From positions 1,648,706-1,673,993 of the forward strand of contig NW_003140811.1 of assembly GCF_000003605.2 (NCBI RefSeq): a DNA stretch of 25,288 nt, given 5' to 3'. Position numbers and translations under genes: made by a program. Numbering within the stretch: the stretch's first letter is position 1; each line of letters starts with the position of its first letter. Below are positions 1 through 10,559 of the stretch, piece after piece. The notes under the pieces were generated by a model that saw only the letters and a program-made list of their open reading frames with translations, searched no databases and was not told the DNA's origin. The DNA is from Saccoglossus kowalevskii (taxonomy: Eukaryota; Hemichordata; Enteropneusta; Harrimaniidae).

Positions 1-19
1 AGTATCAGTATGGGGAGAA

Positions 20-216
20 TACTGTAACATACTTTATTTTTATTCGGAATTAATTTTCGCTTAAGGAATGATTCAGTGAAAATAAAATCCAGCGAATGAA
101 CTTTTTTTCCTATACTTTACATTCAACTCGTCAAAAATCAGTGAAAATAAATTCATACAAAACGGCCAAAAAGTCTTTTAAGTGAAAATTTGTTCCAGCA
201 AAAGTATTTTACAGTA
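20..216. mobile_element. MITE family A, copy 1 (TA-flanked, TIR CTGTAAAATAC-like)
   Basis: The left end reads TACTGTAACATACTTTATTT and the right end, reverse-complemented, reads TACTGTAAAATACTTTT. The interior shares stretches such as GATTCAGTGAAAATAAAATC and AACTCGTCA with the copy at 1512-1766. It is about 200 bp with no coding capacity, and TA at both edges fits a Tc1/mariner-type target duplication. The left TIR is somewhat degraded. Family membership rests on visual alignment of three copies in this window. Confidence 0.7.
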
Positions 217-601
217 GTGCTGATGCCCAAATAAAGCCAATATATGTTTTATAACGCACATCTATCTGATCACATTGTACAGGCTATGTTTGGTATCAGA
301 AAGAAATTATGTACTCACTTCAACCACTTTTATTTTGCAAAATCACAATTATTCTTGAAGTGAAGATTTCACCGGCATAATTTAGATTTAGAGTCACACA
401 CATTTTTTAATATTATAAAATCAGAATTAATCCATTGACAGTATATTTGCTATACAAAGCTACAGAGATGTTGGTATATTAAAATAACAGATGCATTTCA
501 TTTGACTATATTCATATGTATATTCACATGCCACAACTGTAAATTTGTATATTGAAATAGTACTGTTTTACATTGCTGTATTTTGTCTACTTCCTTACCA
601 G

Positions 602-781
602 GTGTTAATCCACAATAGTTCAAGGGGTTCATTCAGAGCACATATCCATGCCATTGTGGGAAATCAGAGTCAAAGTCTCTCACCATTGATAACACCACGG
701 TTGACACCAGATCTTCGGAGAAACTCAAGTATTACCCATGATGACAATATTTCTATTACTATACATGAAACTCACATGTAG
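602..781 (+). CDS. Probable terminal coding exon of an unidentified upstream gene
   Basis: A pyrimidine-rich tract ending in TTCCTTACCAG (AG at 600-601) looks like a 3' splice site. It is followed by an open frame of about 59 codons that closes with TAG at 779-781. The peptide is polar and rich in Ser, Thr and His (for example SLSPLITPRLTPDLRRNSS) and ends in ETHM. It resembles a cytoplasmic C-terminal tail, perhaps of a membrane protein. The open frame extends upstream through the splice site to about 545, but that stretch is hydrophobic and looks like translated polypyrimidine tract. I do not recognise the family. The rest of the gene would lie left of the window. An uninformative chance ORF is possible. 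Confidence 0.4.
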   Translation: MLIHNSSRGSFRAHIHAIVGNQSQSLSPLITPRLTPDLRRNSSITHDDNISITIHETHM

Positions 782-795
782 AAAATTATATTTAT

Positions 796-796
<1 letters not shown>

Positions 797-873
<77 letters not shown>
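797..873. repeat. (GT)n microsatellite
   Basis: An uninterrupted GT dinucleotide run of about 38 units, just after the probable terminal exon and probably in its 3' UTR or flank. Such tracts are length-polymorphic and can form Z-DNA. Confidence 0.97.
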
Positions 874-874
<1 letters not shown>

Positions 875-978
875 TACCAACATTGTGACGACTTCAATTT
901 AACTTTTCATTGACTTACATTGTGATGACCCTCACTATTTTCATAATTTATATTAATATTTAATTGAATTTAAGTCAA

Positions 979-1087
979 GTTTGCGTAGCTTAGGTTTAGT
1001 AAAGAGGGAAGGTGTGGTTCAATTTATATTAATATAAATATAATTGTACCATACCTTCCCCGTTTACTAAACCTAAGCTTTGCAAAC
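979..1087. repeat. Foldback hairpin, about 40-bp arms with 29-bp loop
   Basis: Positions 979-1018 pair with 1048-1087 with few mismatches; the core GCTTAGGTTTAGTAAA faces TTTACTAAACCTAAGC. The loop is AT-rich and itself nearly palindromic (TTTATATTAATATAAA). It could be a foldback MITE or a long inverted repeat that is transcribed as a hairpin. No coding capacity. Confidence 0.75.
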
Positions 1088-1511
1088 ATTTCTATGTTAA
1101 GTCACGGGATATTCAACTTTCATTTAATCAAACTTAAATAAAACGCAATTCTATGTTGAATTGCATTGTAATTGAGTTTAAGTAAACCCCAATTAAAACG
1201 CAACCCTATATAGGAACTATATTAAAAGTTAATTCAATGTGTGTTGTTGCAACGACGGTAGGACATGTATGTGCATGTGTGTGTATTTCCATATTTCATG
1301 GTAACATGTGGACAGACGTGAGTGAAGTGTATCTCATATGATTTTTTTAACCTGTTTGATAAAAAATACTTATATTTGTAAACTGAGCATGTGTATAATT
1401 TTGTTCATTTACCACCAAATATGTATGTAATGCACAGAATCTTGTCTGTATGGCAATAAGCCATATACCTCAGGGATGAACAATGCACATTATTTTATAT
1501 TTCAAACAAGC

Positions 1512-1766
1512 TACTGTAAAATACTTCATTTTCGCTTGGAATCAATTTTCGCTATGTTCGCTGAAGGAATGATTCAGTGAAAATAAAATCAAGCGAATAT
1601 ACTTTTTTTTCCCAGATTTGTAAAATCTGGAAAAAAAGGTATATTCGCTTGATTTTATTTTTATATTCAACTCGTCAGAAAACAGTGAAAATAAATTCCA
1701 TACATAACACCAAATAAGTCTTTTCAGTGAAAGTTAATTCAAGCTAAAATAAAGTATTTTACAGTA
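1512..1766. mobile_element. MITE family A, copy 2 with internal palindrome
   Basis: The edges are TACTGTAAAATACTTCATTT and, on the other strand, TACTGTAAAATACTTTATTT, a nearly perfect TIR with TA outermost on both sides. Inside, 1581-1610 is almost perfectly complementary to 1631-1660, with a second inner stem CCAGATTT/AAATCTGG, so the centre is an 80-bp palindrome. There is no open frame of note. It is the best-preserved copy of this family in the window. Confidence 0.85.
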
Positions 1767-1786
1767 TTTAAAACTACCGGTACCTT

Positions 1787-1920
1787 TATATTTGCTCTAT
1801 TAGTAGTGCATCTCCAATATAAGCACATGTAAACTAAAAGATCATATGATGTTAATATGACAAAAGACTACTCTGTAATTGACGTAAATGTATATATATG
1901 CTACTAATAGAGGAAATATA
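1787..1920. mobile_element. Short TIR element, family B
   Basis: TATATTTGCTCTATTAGTAG near 1787 is matched in reverse complement by CTACTAATAGAGGAAATATA ending near 1920, with one mismatch. The span of about 130 bp between inverted ends fits a small non-autonomous DNA transposon. Single-ended relatives of the same end sequence occur near 3728 and 18604. Confidence 0.6.
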
Positions 1921-3711
1921 GTGTTCAAGTTTGGTTATTTCACTTCAAAAGATCAATCAGTTTAAATGTGTTGTAATTGATGAATGTATTGTACTGCTCA
2001 AAGCATATGGTCATATGTCTATAGACACAATATGTTCCAAATAGGTCAGATTCCAAATATGCAAATCAGCTGCTTGTTGATGAGAAACATTTACCATTTC
2101 TCAGCAGCTTAATGGTCTATGCATATGTCTCTGCCGGGGTTCCCTCCAAGGCAGTTACAGGCGAATTTGCTCATCTCGCCTACAGTAAACTTTTCTAAAT
2201 ACTGCAGATGAAAGAATACAATTTGACACCCTACACTGATTTGTCTTGGGCAGAATCTTTTGCAAAATTCTGAACTGTATTTGGCCATATTTTAAAAAGT
2301 AAACCTTGAAAGTAAACCTAAACTGATCTTGACCTCATAGTGTTAAATTGGGTATGTCTGATGGTGTTCCACTTCATAGATAGATAATGACCCTTCATAC
2401 ACGTTCTCTGAATCTAAATGTACCCTCTTGTTAATTTGTGTGGCTTTGAGCACTATTGTTATTGCACAGATTGGTCTTCTTCTTGCAATATTTTCTAGAA
2501 AACTGCTGATAAGAATCAATGGTCTAAAATTTTCCATGATAGGCTCTAATGTGAACTGGTGCACCTGTATTTTTGAATTGAAGTTGAACTGGAAGTGAAC
2601 CCTTTCTGAAGGCATTCTGAATTTTTTTTGTAGCAGATTTTTTGATACACATCCATTTCACTAATAACAATTTTAGCAGTCACCTGACTTTTTTCCACTA
2701 TTTTCTAATGTTTATAGATCATTATTCTTAATTTTGCTGTTTAGCATCTATGAATAAAGCACATTAAAGTTTGAAAAGCTCTTTATGATTGGTCACAAGG
2801 TTTGATTGCCTTTTTGAATTCTCTTGAACAGGAAGTAGTTTTATACTGATGTCAGTTATCCAATTGCCTTGTTGCATCTTTATACTGAACTCCTTCTAAC
2901 ACTAAATAAATAATTCAAATTAGTTATGTGATTTGGCCATTTTGGATTCTCGGCAAAAATAGACACAAATTTAAGCATTTGTTACTCGTGAGTACTTCAA
3001 CCGATTACCCAGATATTTTGCCTGTTGTACGTTTTTCCGAACTTCCTGACAAGAAAATAGTCACAAGATCAAAACTTGGGCATGTTGTTTCTCATGAGTG
3101 CTTTAACTGAATAATATATTTTGTACAAAGCACATACGGACAAAGCTTCTTACAGAAAAAATAAAATAATTTTTGTAGGCAGTGTGGTTTGGTTGCCATT
3201 TTGAATTTGTCAAAAATGGCCAACATTTTGGACATTTGTTTTTAACTGATCACCTTTTTATTTCGCATATAGCATATTTGAAAATGGCTTTTTATGGAAA
3301 AAAAATAAGATACTTTTGATCAGTCGCATGGTTTGGCAGCCATTTTGATTTTACAATTCTTATGATGGTTGATCACTTGACGAAGTCATCATGTTAATAT
3401 GCTTGGACCCACGTAACATTGCTTACAGCTTTAATAAAGTTTATTTATTTTTTGTATAATTTATTTATATTCAATATTGCTGTAACTTTTTGTAAGTTTG
3501 GTACATAAGAAAAAACCAAGATGGCCCAATAATTTTTGTCGATCATCATGTATCTTGTTTTGTTTTGCAACTTGAAAAAATACAAATTCATTACATGTAT
3601 ATGATTAGGTTTGAATACCTTTGCATGGCTAATAAGATAAACCGACCATTGTTTCTAGGCATTTATTGTACTCTGAAAGCGCATAGATACCAGGGTAATT
3701 TTAACCAAATA

Positions 3712-3780
3712 TGTACCGGTATATCATATTTTGCTCTATTAGTAACATGTGTACTTTAAATTAAATTGTGTCTGTGAGAG
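3712..3780. repeat. Dispersed repeat related to family B end
   Basis: Contains TACCGGTAT then TTTGCTCTATTAGTAACA, followed by an ACTTTAAATTA stretch. The same order recurs near 18594-18650 (TACCGTATTTGCTCTATTAGTAGC... then CTTTAAATTA). No matching inverted end is evident nearby, so it may be a solo end or a decayed copy. Confidence 0.45.
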
Positions 3781-4954
3781 CAAATAAGTGAGTGAGGTGA
3801 TTTGTCTAATTAGTTAATGTACTCATGTACATGTATTACATTTGTATGTGTTGGTTTTTAAACAAAATTTCATATCATTTGTAAATTGCTGTAAACAGAT
3901 TAAATTTCCAGAAGTCTGTGAAAATTATGTTATTTTTTTACCCTAAGCAGCACAAAATTGTATCCATTATTTAAATTATCCAAAAACTGTACAGCACTAT
4001 TTTTTTATGAAATAAATGCATATATGTACATTTTTTGAGAATATAAATATAATGTTATATTTAATGAATATATCCTGTGGTGATGAATTAGTAATTGTGT
4101 AATGTGTACATTTCAAAGCTGTCCCACAGCTACAGTACGGTAGATGTTTATTCTAGATGTTTTTCTTTTCATGAACAATTTATGTGTGCCAGTAATGCCT
4201 TATATCCTCCTGGTGGTATGGCGCCTAATGACTTGGTACACATTCTTTTTGAAATGTCAAACGGAAGGTCAAAGGTTATTCTTCATTTATCATGGTCTGA
4301 AAGCATGCAGGTTATCGGGTTATCCTATCGCGCATATAACTCTTGTACTTTCAACAATGGCTCTAAAAGAGCAATTCAAAACATTTAAATAGATATACCT
4401 CAAGAAGACAAAAATCTTTTATGTTTCTTCCGCTTCACTACAACAATTACCGATTACAATTAGTACAATACAATCACCTGGTCAATTATAAGCGTGTGAT
4501 TTAAAACTGAATTTTACTCCTGACAGTTTTCCATGTGATAGTGAGGTGAAAACTAGAACTTAATGTCCAATTCATCAAAATGATACCATTCAGTAATGTT
4601 AGCCTGAATATTTTATAGTGACGTCCATTTAAGGTAGATTTGCAGGTTTGTGGGCACTTCGGAGTGATATTTTTTTTTTTGCGTTTTTAAAATTCATACA
4701 ATAAGCTTTCTGAAAATATATAGTTTTGTGGACAAGGGAGGTCATCTTGGTTTCCTAATTAACTAATTAAAATACCTGTCAGGTAAACTGCATCTCTACC
4801 TTAAGTAAAATACAATATAAATTGAATCGTAACAAAATACCTTGAAAGTAAACAATGGCAATTTTATATAGGTTCAATGCAAGTTTATGATTGTCTTAAA
4901 ATTTCTTTGTAACCTGCGTTCTTGTACAAAAGTTAAAACCTTCAGTATTGATCT

Positions 4955-5434
4955 TTACCGCGGTGACTGTGTAACGTCGTTTTTGGTAACCATCAAGGCA
5001 AACTGCTCTATATCTGCACCAAATCGCCCAGCCAGTCCAACAGCTTTACTTTCCTGTACATCAAATTCAAACTTCTTGCCTCCACCTGGTCCAATCATGA
5101 ATGACCCACCTATATTAGTCGTGAACTCGATCCTCCCCGTTCTCTCTCCATTCCAGTTTTTCCAGATGCTGAGATTCGTAAGTCGTTCGTCGGTTTCAAA
5201 CTTGTATGTTCGGTATTCCAAATTGTAATCGCCATGGTGAGTTCCAAACGATCTATGCTGGTGGTTAGTGAGCGCTGCCCATATTCCTTTGATGCACTCG
5301 TCATCTGCCCAAACATCAAGACGCTCAAGTGACTGACCATCACAGTAAAATACAAACGGCTTCCCACCTGCACCGCCAATACTTCCCAGGATCTTGACAT
5401 TGTTATCGTTGAATTCCATACCTCTTGACAACAT
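4955..5434 (-). CDS. Jacalin-type (mannose-binding-like) lectin domain protein, single exon
   Basis: The 159-residue product is essentially one jacalin-like beta-prism domain, a fold that typically binds carbohydrate. Visible hallmarks are a glycine-rich opening strand (GSIGGAGGKPFVF, about residues 18-30), the SLERLDVW strand (35-42), IKGIWAALT (48-56), LTNLSIW (85-91), GRIEFTTNIGG (100-110) and the closing GLAGRFGADIEQFALMV (133-149). This last segment is the usual GxxG...D..G-type sugar-site loop and last strand. An in-frame TGA directly precedes the first ATG, so the start is Met1 or Met6, unless the true start is in an upstream exon that I cannot identify. No signal peptide or membrane segment is seen. 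In animals such domains occur alone or fused to pore-forming domains of the natterin/aerolysin class; no such partner domain is visible here. No functional inference beyond lectin-like is justified. Confidence 0.8.
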   Translation of the reverse strand: MLSRGMEFNDNNVKILGSIGGAGGKPFVFYCDGQSLERLDVWADDECIKGIWAALTNHQHRSFGTHHGDYNLEYRTYKFETDERLTNLSIWKNWNGERTGRIEFTTNIGGSFMIGPGGGKKFEFDVQESKAVGLAGRFGADIEQFALMVTKNDVTQSPR

Positions 5435-6848
5435 TCACGGCAATGGTAGTATAGATTGCAATATGGATCTTTAAAGTTAAGTTCCTACTTTGTGCACAAA
5501 CCGTTTAATAGATGCCAGTGTCTTGACATCTACAGCTTTATGTGTACAGCTCTACTGTACTGAATAAGCAGAGTTTACTGATGCATGTTGTAGCATTGTT
5601 TTGTCAGGAATGCAAAGAGTGTGTCAATGAACACAGGGTAGCTGAAACCATCGCTTAATGGTTGCAACATTTACAACTTCATCTCTTTATTATTCCAGTA
5701 TTCGCGTTTATAGTCATTGCAAGTTTTATTATCACTCAGTAAAAACATCAATATATATCCTTGTGTTTACAATGTTATTCTGAACTTTTCTGTGACCTTT
5801 TTGTTTTGGTATTAATTGTTGTAATATGAGGGAAGTGTCCTCATAAAATCCTTACATGGTTATGTACTGTATACATGTAAATATATATTTCAAAACTAAA
5901 GATACAAATTTAAGTTCATCATTATTTTGGCTTTAAAGTACCGATAGTTCATATGTGTAGATACATTTTAGAATTACTCTGGTTTTCTTACACTTTTTGA
6001 AATCCCCAAAAATGTCATATTTTCTGTAAAGGTGCCGACAAAGCAATCTGTTTATGCTATTTGATAAGGTCAAATGAGACAAAAAAATTGGCTGAGGGTT
6101 TAGAATCCAATGAGGGAAAATGAAATAAAACACAAACATCAATTTTATGGAAAGGAACGGTGGGTTGTAGGAACAAGGACATTTATTGGGTGTTGAGGGA
6201 CGGTGATTGGATTAAGTGTTCACTGAGTGATTTTTTTTTTACGGGTCACGGTGATCTGAGATGAACTATACGTACATAGCTACTTGTGGTTGAACCTGAA
6301 AGATATGTCAAGTATTTGTGTGCATCCAGTGCAAGTGTAATCATAAGTGGGTTTGTACATGCAAACTACGGTAGGTGGGCAAATGAACAATGGGGTTAAA
6401 GCAAATACATGTAGGCTGAGGGAATGATGAAAAAAAGAAAACTAAAACAAATAGGTCATGGCCAAATTAACTGGTGATCTGGAGTGCAGTTTGAATTGTG
6501 AACAGTTCCAACTTGAATGTGGAGGATGCTAATTTTATACAAATGTTGGTATATTATTAAACTGACTCAATTGGTATAATAACAAAAGTCTCCCACCAGT
6601 ATATAACTGTATGTGACCATTACTGATTAAAACTATGTATCGTTGTCAGTCACGAAATGTCAGAGGGGGCTTCGGAACAGCAATCATTAAAAGAAAATGG
6701 CTGCCAGTCAGATCAGTTTGTATCAGCATATGTGTTCCCAGTGCTAAGTCACAGTAGTAACAGAAGAAATGAAGGAAAATAAAACACAACAATCTTTGAG
6801 ATATTTTTACACTCAAGGTTATGAAACATTTTTGAAAAATAAAAAATG

Positions 6849-6863
6849 CGGGGGGGGGGGGGC
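6849..6863. repeat. Poly-G run
   Basis: A single uninterrupted run of about 13 G residues in otherwise AT-rich sequence; a simple homopolymer tract prone to length variation and sequencing error. Confidence 0.8.
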
Positions 6864-8098
6864 TTTAAGTTTAAAATATTAACACATGTGCGATAAGATG
6901 TGTTCTCACACGAAAACTCCTGCTGGTCACTTCAAAAAGTATACAGCTGTATTTGTAATGTGTTGCCATGGTGCAATAGGATTGCTACTGCAAACAATAG
7001 ATTATCTATATCTCTGTACTTAAGGTAGACAAAAGAATATTTACACAATAGTGATTGTGAGGTTGCAATCTTTTCTATTTTGGGAGGCTGCTGTACACAA
7101 TAAGCATTAATTTTAAATCAAAATGTTATTTTTTTTACAAATATTCTTTTAATAATATCATTCTCACATTTCTAGATTTTCTAAAATTATTACACCATTG
7201 ATTTTTCTTTCAAGTATGTCATTGTGCTGAACTACATTGTATATATCGGTATATCGCACACAGCAAATATGCATATACAGCTGTTACAATGGCAAGTGTT
7301 ACAGTAATAAATAACAGAATTGGATTAATATTCTGACATAGTTATGGTTTTCCAAAATAATGCATGTGTATTTTATTCTCAATTTTAAAGTGGTATTAAA
7401 ATTGGACCTTTTTAACAAGGACAAGCCATTCAACTACTAAATGACAGCACAAACTTGAACTTTCAAATTCCTATTCGGAATGAGTATGACGATTGCATAA
7501 CTCAGGCATCATAATTGGGTACATTAAAAATAGAGTGGACATTGAAGTGATATAGTGTAGTGCAATATTCTGCTCATTCACATATCTATTAGGGAGCGAT
7601 GTTGAATTAATTGTATCAACTACTTAACTCCTTTTCAAAGATCAAAATATATTCAGAACTCGTTATAATCCTGTATTTGTTTTATTAATAGCACGTGTTC
7701 ACAAAATGACAGATGTGTCAGAATAAAACACATTTTAATGATTCAGTACATCGGTACAACACATGCCATTTTTGATGTACTTTTAGATGTACTCTTATTA
7801 GAGATGTGCTTCTATTAGTAAGTGTTGATTAAATTTTGAGGTTGATGTAGTTATTACCAAGTACAATTAATGCCCTCCCATCTGTTATATTTGAATCTCT
7901 ACATCCATACGCACAGTGTATTTGAGGAACAAGGACTAATGCACAGTTTACAGTAAAGTTAGCCTTAGCTGTCTTCTTAAAAAACAGCTATGGAACAAAA
8001 CAGCAACAACTATCAGTGTATATTAGGCTACATTTTGTGTTCATTCTATATTCTGTATTCACCATTGGCTGCAAATTGTATTTTTTTGTTTTTGACTT

Positions 8099-8179
8099 GT
8101 TTTTTTTTTTTTTTTTTTTATTTAGAAATGTTTTTATTTTTCGTTTTCTTTTTTAGATTGTAGTTTTTTTTTTTTTTTA
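8099..8179. repeat. T-rich low-complexity tract
   Basis: Three consecutive T homopolymer runs (up to about 19 bases) separated by short A-containing segments. No inverted ends are visible; this may be a decayed poly(A) tail of a minus-strand retroelement or simple slippage. Confidence 0.7.
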
Positions 8180-9491
8180 ATTTCTTTCTGTAAGACCCTT
8201 TTTATCCTTTCCTAAGGATTTTATGCGTCTAATAAAAAATATGTACATTGCGATGCAGATTCTATTCCAGTGCTCAATTGATTACCATACCAAACATAAA
8301 TTTTATTGTGAATGGTTGTCTTCTAAAGATTGTACACTCTCAGTCTGTACTGCATCAAGGGATTCACTGCTCATGGACCATTCAACTTTTCCCTGTCTGC
8401 AGGTGTATTAAAACTACACTCTCCTTAGACCTGGCTAACATCCATTTGTTGAATCTTCATTCAAATAGTTTATTAAAATGCAATGAAGTGGGAATGAAAG
8501 CAGTACATGATCTTATGTATGTTGTAGGGATCACAAACAAATGTTGTTAAATTTAGGTACAATCATCAGGTGGAATTGCCAGGAACAGAAGTCTTCGGAA
8601 AGTAGTCATGAAAAACTCAGAAACATGAAAAATTGAAACTACCTCTAATACATTAAAGCGATTGAGAATCACGGAGGTATGTGATGGCATGACTGGACAA
8701 TTGGAAATGGCTCAAAGATATCTTGATGTTTAGGGCATGGTTATCTTCCTAAAAAACCCAACACTTATCAACACAAGCAAGTTACTGAATTTCATCCAAT
8801 GTGTTAATCTAATGATACTTATTGGCTATATTCTCTATTGAGATTATTAATGATTCATTTGAATAAGCAGTATAAATAAACACAATAAAAGAATGCTAGG
8901 AGTGCATTGAGTTACTATTCAAGACATGTCAAAAAGGTTCAATAGATTCTTCAATAGGTTTTAAGCATTATTTGGCTTTTTTTTTATCCAGTTTGCCTTG
9001 TGTTTAGAGTTTATGGTAGAATGGAAGGTACCTTCCACGATGGTAGTCAACACATAATATTTACCAAAACGACGCTCAACATACAACCTAACTGCTACCA
9101 TGCATGTGTTTAGAATCCCTATCACGTTTGATTCCATAGCATTTTAGGAAAATGGTGAAAAAAACAGATTTTGACAACTTTAGGATTCCATTAACTGTAT
9201 TTGAAATATTATAGACCACACAAATGTTGTAACTTACCTTGACGTCAAATAAATCCCCAAGAGAGGGTTGGTTTTTTTTTTAACAAATTATGATTGACAT
9301 ATTTCAAAATATGTAAATTACTCAGTGCATGTAGCGGAACTTGCAACTTTCCTAAAATAGTACAGACTATAAAAACCACAACCATAAAACATTTTTTTTT
9401 CTGTTTAATTATTCTTTTTTATTAAATAACACTCAATAAAAGTAAATAAATCCAATAATATGCACTTCAAAAATCTTGTGTGATTTAGCTC

Positions 9492-9694
9492 TACTGTAAA
9501 ATACTTTATTTTAGCTGGAATTAATTTTCGTTGAACACACTTTTTAGGTATTTTGTTTGATTTTTGGTATTAAAGTTTGATGTAAAATATAGAAAAAAAG
9601 GTATATTCGCTGGATTTTATTTTCACTGAATCATTCTTTCAGCGAAAATCGCGAAAAATTATAACTCCAAGCGAAAATAAAGTATTCTACAGTA
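9492..9694. mobile_element. MITE family A, copy 3, downstream of TMEM187
   Basis: The left end TACTGTAAAATACTTTATTT and the right end (reverse complement TACTGTAGAATACTTTATTT) form near-perfect TIRs with TA outermost. The interior shares GGTATATTCGCTGGATTTT and TTTTCACTGAATCATTC with the other copies. It lies 60 bp past the TMEM187 stop codon, so it is probably transcribed in that gene's 3' UTR. Its minus-strand AATAAA-type sequences could serve as polyadenylation signals, which is inference only. Confidence 0.85.
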
Positions 9695-9755
9695 TTAACA
9701 TTTGGCCAAAAAAAATTTAGATTAGGCAATGAATAACAGTAATGTCATATATTGT

Positions 9756-10559
9756 TCATTTTCGCTTGATATCCATATTTCTATGCTTATAAATATTATG
9801 GAAAAATTTACATACAAAATGAATTTGCAAAGTATCACATACTTTAGACCAAAAGTGACCTGTTAAATATTGGAATGGTTTGTACTGAGCTAAATATATG
9901 TCTAATAGTTTTAAGCAAACAAATCCAGCACAGGAGAGAACGGCACAGATTATGACAATTATGTTGGATTTGACGGGATGTTTCAAGTGAACTTTGACTG
10001 CAGTATCCACTGCAAAGAGTATATGTATACCTAGGGCAACTTCAAATCCCCGGTGGTGAACAAGAGTGAGAATATAACTTGAGCAGGATAACAGCATAAC
10101 CACTGCAGTACGGAAACTGTTCCACCCATGGAGAACGTATTGACCCCACACTGTAACCCATGCAAAGAAAGGAAAAGTGTACCATTGATCCAGTATGGCC
10201 CATCGGTGTGCTTGGGTAGCAATTCTAGCATACTGGGCCGGACCGTATACAACTGCTTTCCAAGAGAAAATATAAAACATATATTTGTCCATCTGAGTGA
10301 GGCACTTTGTTGAGTCCACTCTAGCGATGTAAATCCAGATGAATCCGAGTATTGTATAACCCGCATTGACAACAGAATTTGCAGGCATTTTTAACCACTT
10401 AGGAAACTGAATAAAACCCCAGTCTGGATTTTCCATCTCGGCATAATACTTGTAACCATCTTCCGTGGTCGCAGCATCAAAATATCCACACCATACCAAA
10501 ATGTAAAGAATACCAGCTCCCACAAACACGCTGACAAATGATTTTAACAGTAATTCCAT
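9756..10559 (-). CDS. TMEM187: Transmembrane protein 187 orthologue, intact single-exon gene
   Basis: The 267-residue multi-pass membrane protein is close in length to the vertebrate family (about 260). Hydrophobic segments lie near residues 7-26, 61-79, 128-145, 152-167, 171-188 and 199-219. Family-diagnostic stretches are MPANSVVNAGYTILG (58-72), AVVYGPAQYAR (102-112), AILDQWYTFPFFAW (121-134), RGFEVALGIHI (170-180) and, most strongly, YLTGHFWSKVCDTLQIHF (231-248), which is almost unchanged from human TMEM187. The C-terminus is short and basic (IKRK). The function of this family is unknown; the sequence shows only an integral membrane protein. The whole coding region is in one exon, as in human. 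The gene diverges from HCF-1, with 5 kb between the two start codons, matching the human head-to-head arrangement. The start ATG begins the first hydrophobic segment at the usual place. Confidence 0.93.
   Translation of the reverse strand: MELLLKSFVSVFVGAGILYILVWCGYFDAATTEDGYKYYAEMENPDWGFIQFPKWLKMPANSVVNAGYTILGFIWIYIARVDSTKCLTQMDKYMFYIFSWKAVVYGPAQYARIATQAHRWAILDQWYTFPFFAWVTVWGQYVLHGWNSFRTAVVMLLSCSSYILTLVHHRGFEVALGIHILFAVDTAVKVHLKHPVKSNIIVIICAVLSCAGFVCLKLLDIYLAQYKPFQYLTGHFWSKVCDTLQIHFVCKFFHNIYKHRNMDIKRK

Larger units (their letters stand above)
781..4954. other. Gene-free repeat-rich interval
   Basis: About 4.2 kb between the probable terminal exon and the jacalin gene. It holds the GT microsatellite, the foldback, one MITE A copy, a shorter inverted-repeat element (1787-1920), a related solo repeat near 3712-3780, and loose copies of a motif centred on GCCATTTTGAATTT near 2790-3360. 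No open frame here shows recognisable protein similarity; those present are short and of odd composition. Confidence 0.6.
5435..9755. other. Intergenic interval without recognisable genes
   Basis: About 4.3 kb of AT-rich DNA between the jacalin gene and TMEM187. It includes a poly-G run at 6850-6862, several T-rich runs at 8100-8180 and a MITE A copy at 9492-9694. Open frames near 5933-6142 and 8223-8550 have low-complexity or unmatched translations, and I do not support them as genes. Confidence 0.6.

Noticed and set aside
4095-4392. Overlapping 97- and 82-codon frames upstream of the jacalin gene
   Set aside because: No family similarity, no exon-like borders, and both frames equally unremarkable.
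8223-8550. Overlapping 62- and 100-codon frames
   Set aside because: No recognisable domain, and two overlapping frames of equal quality suggest chance.
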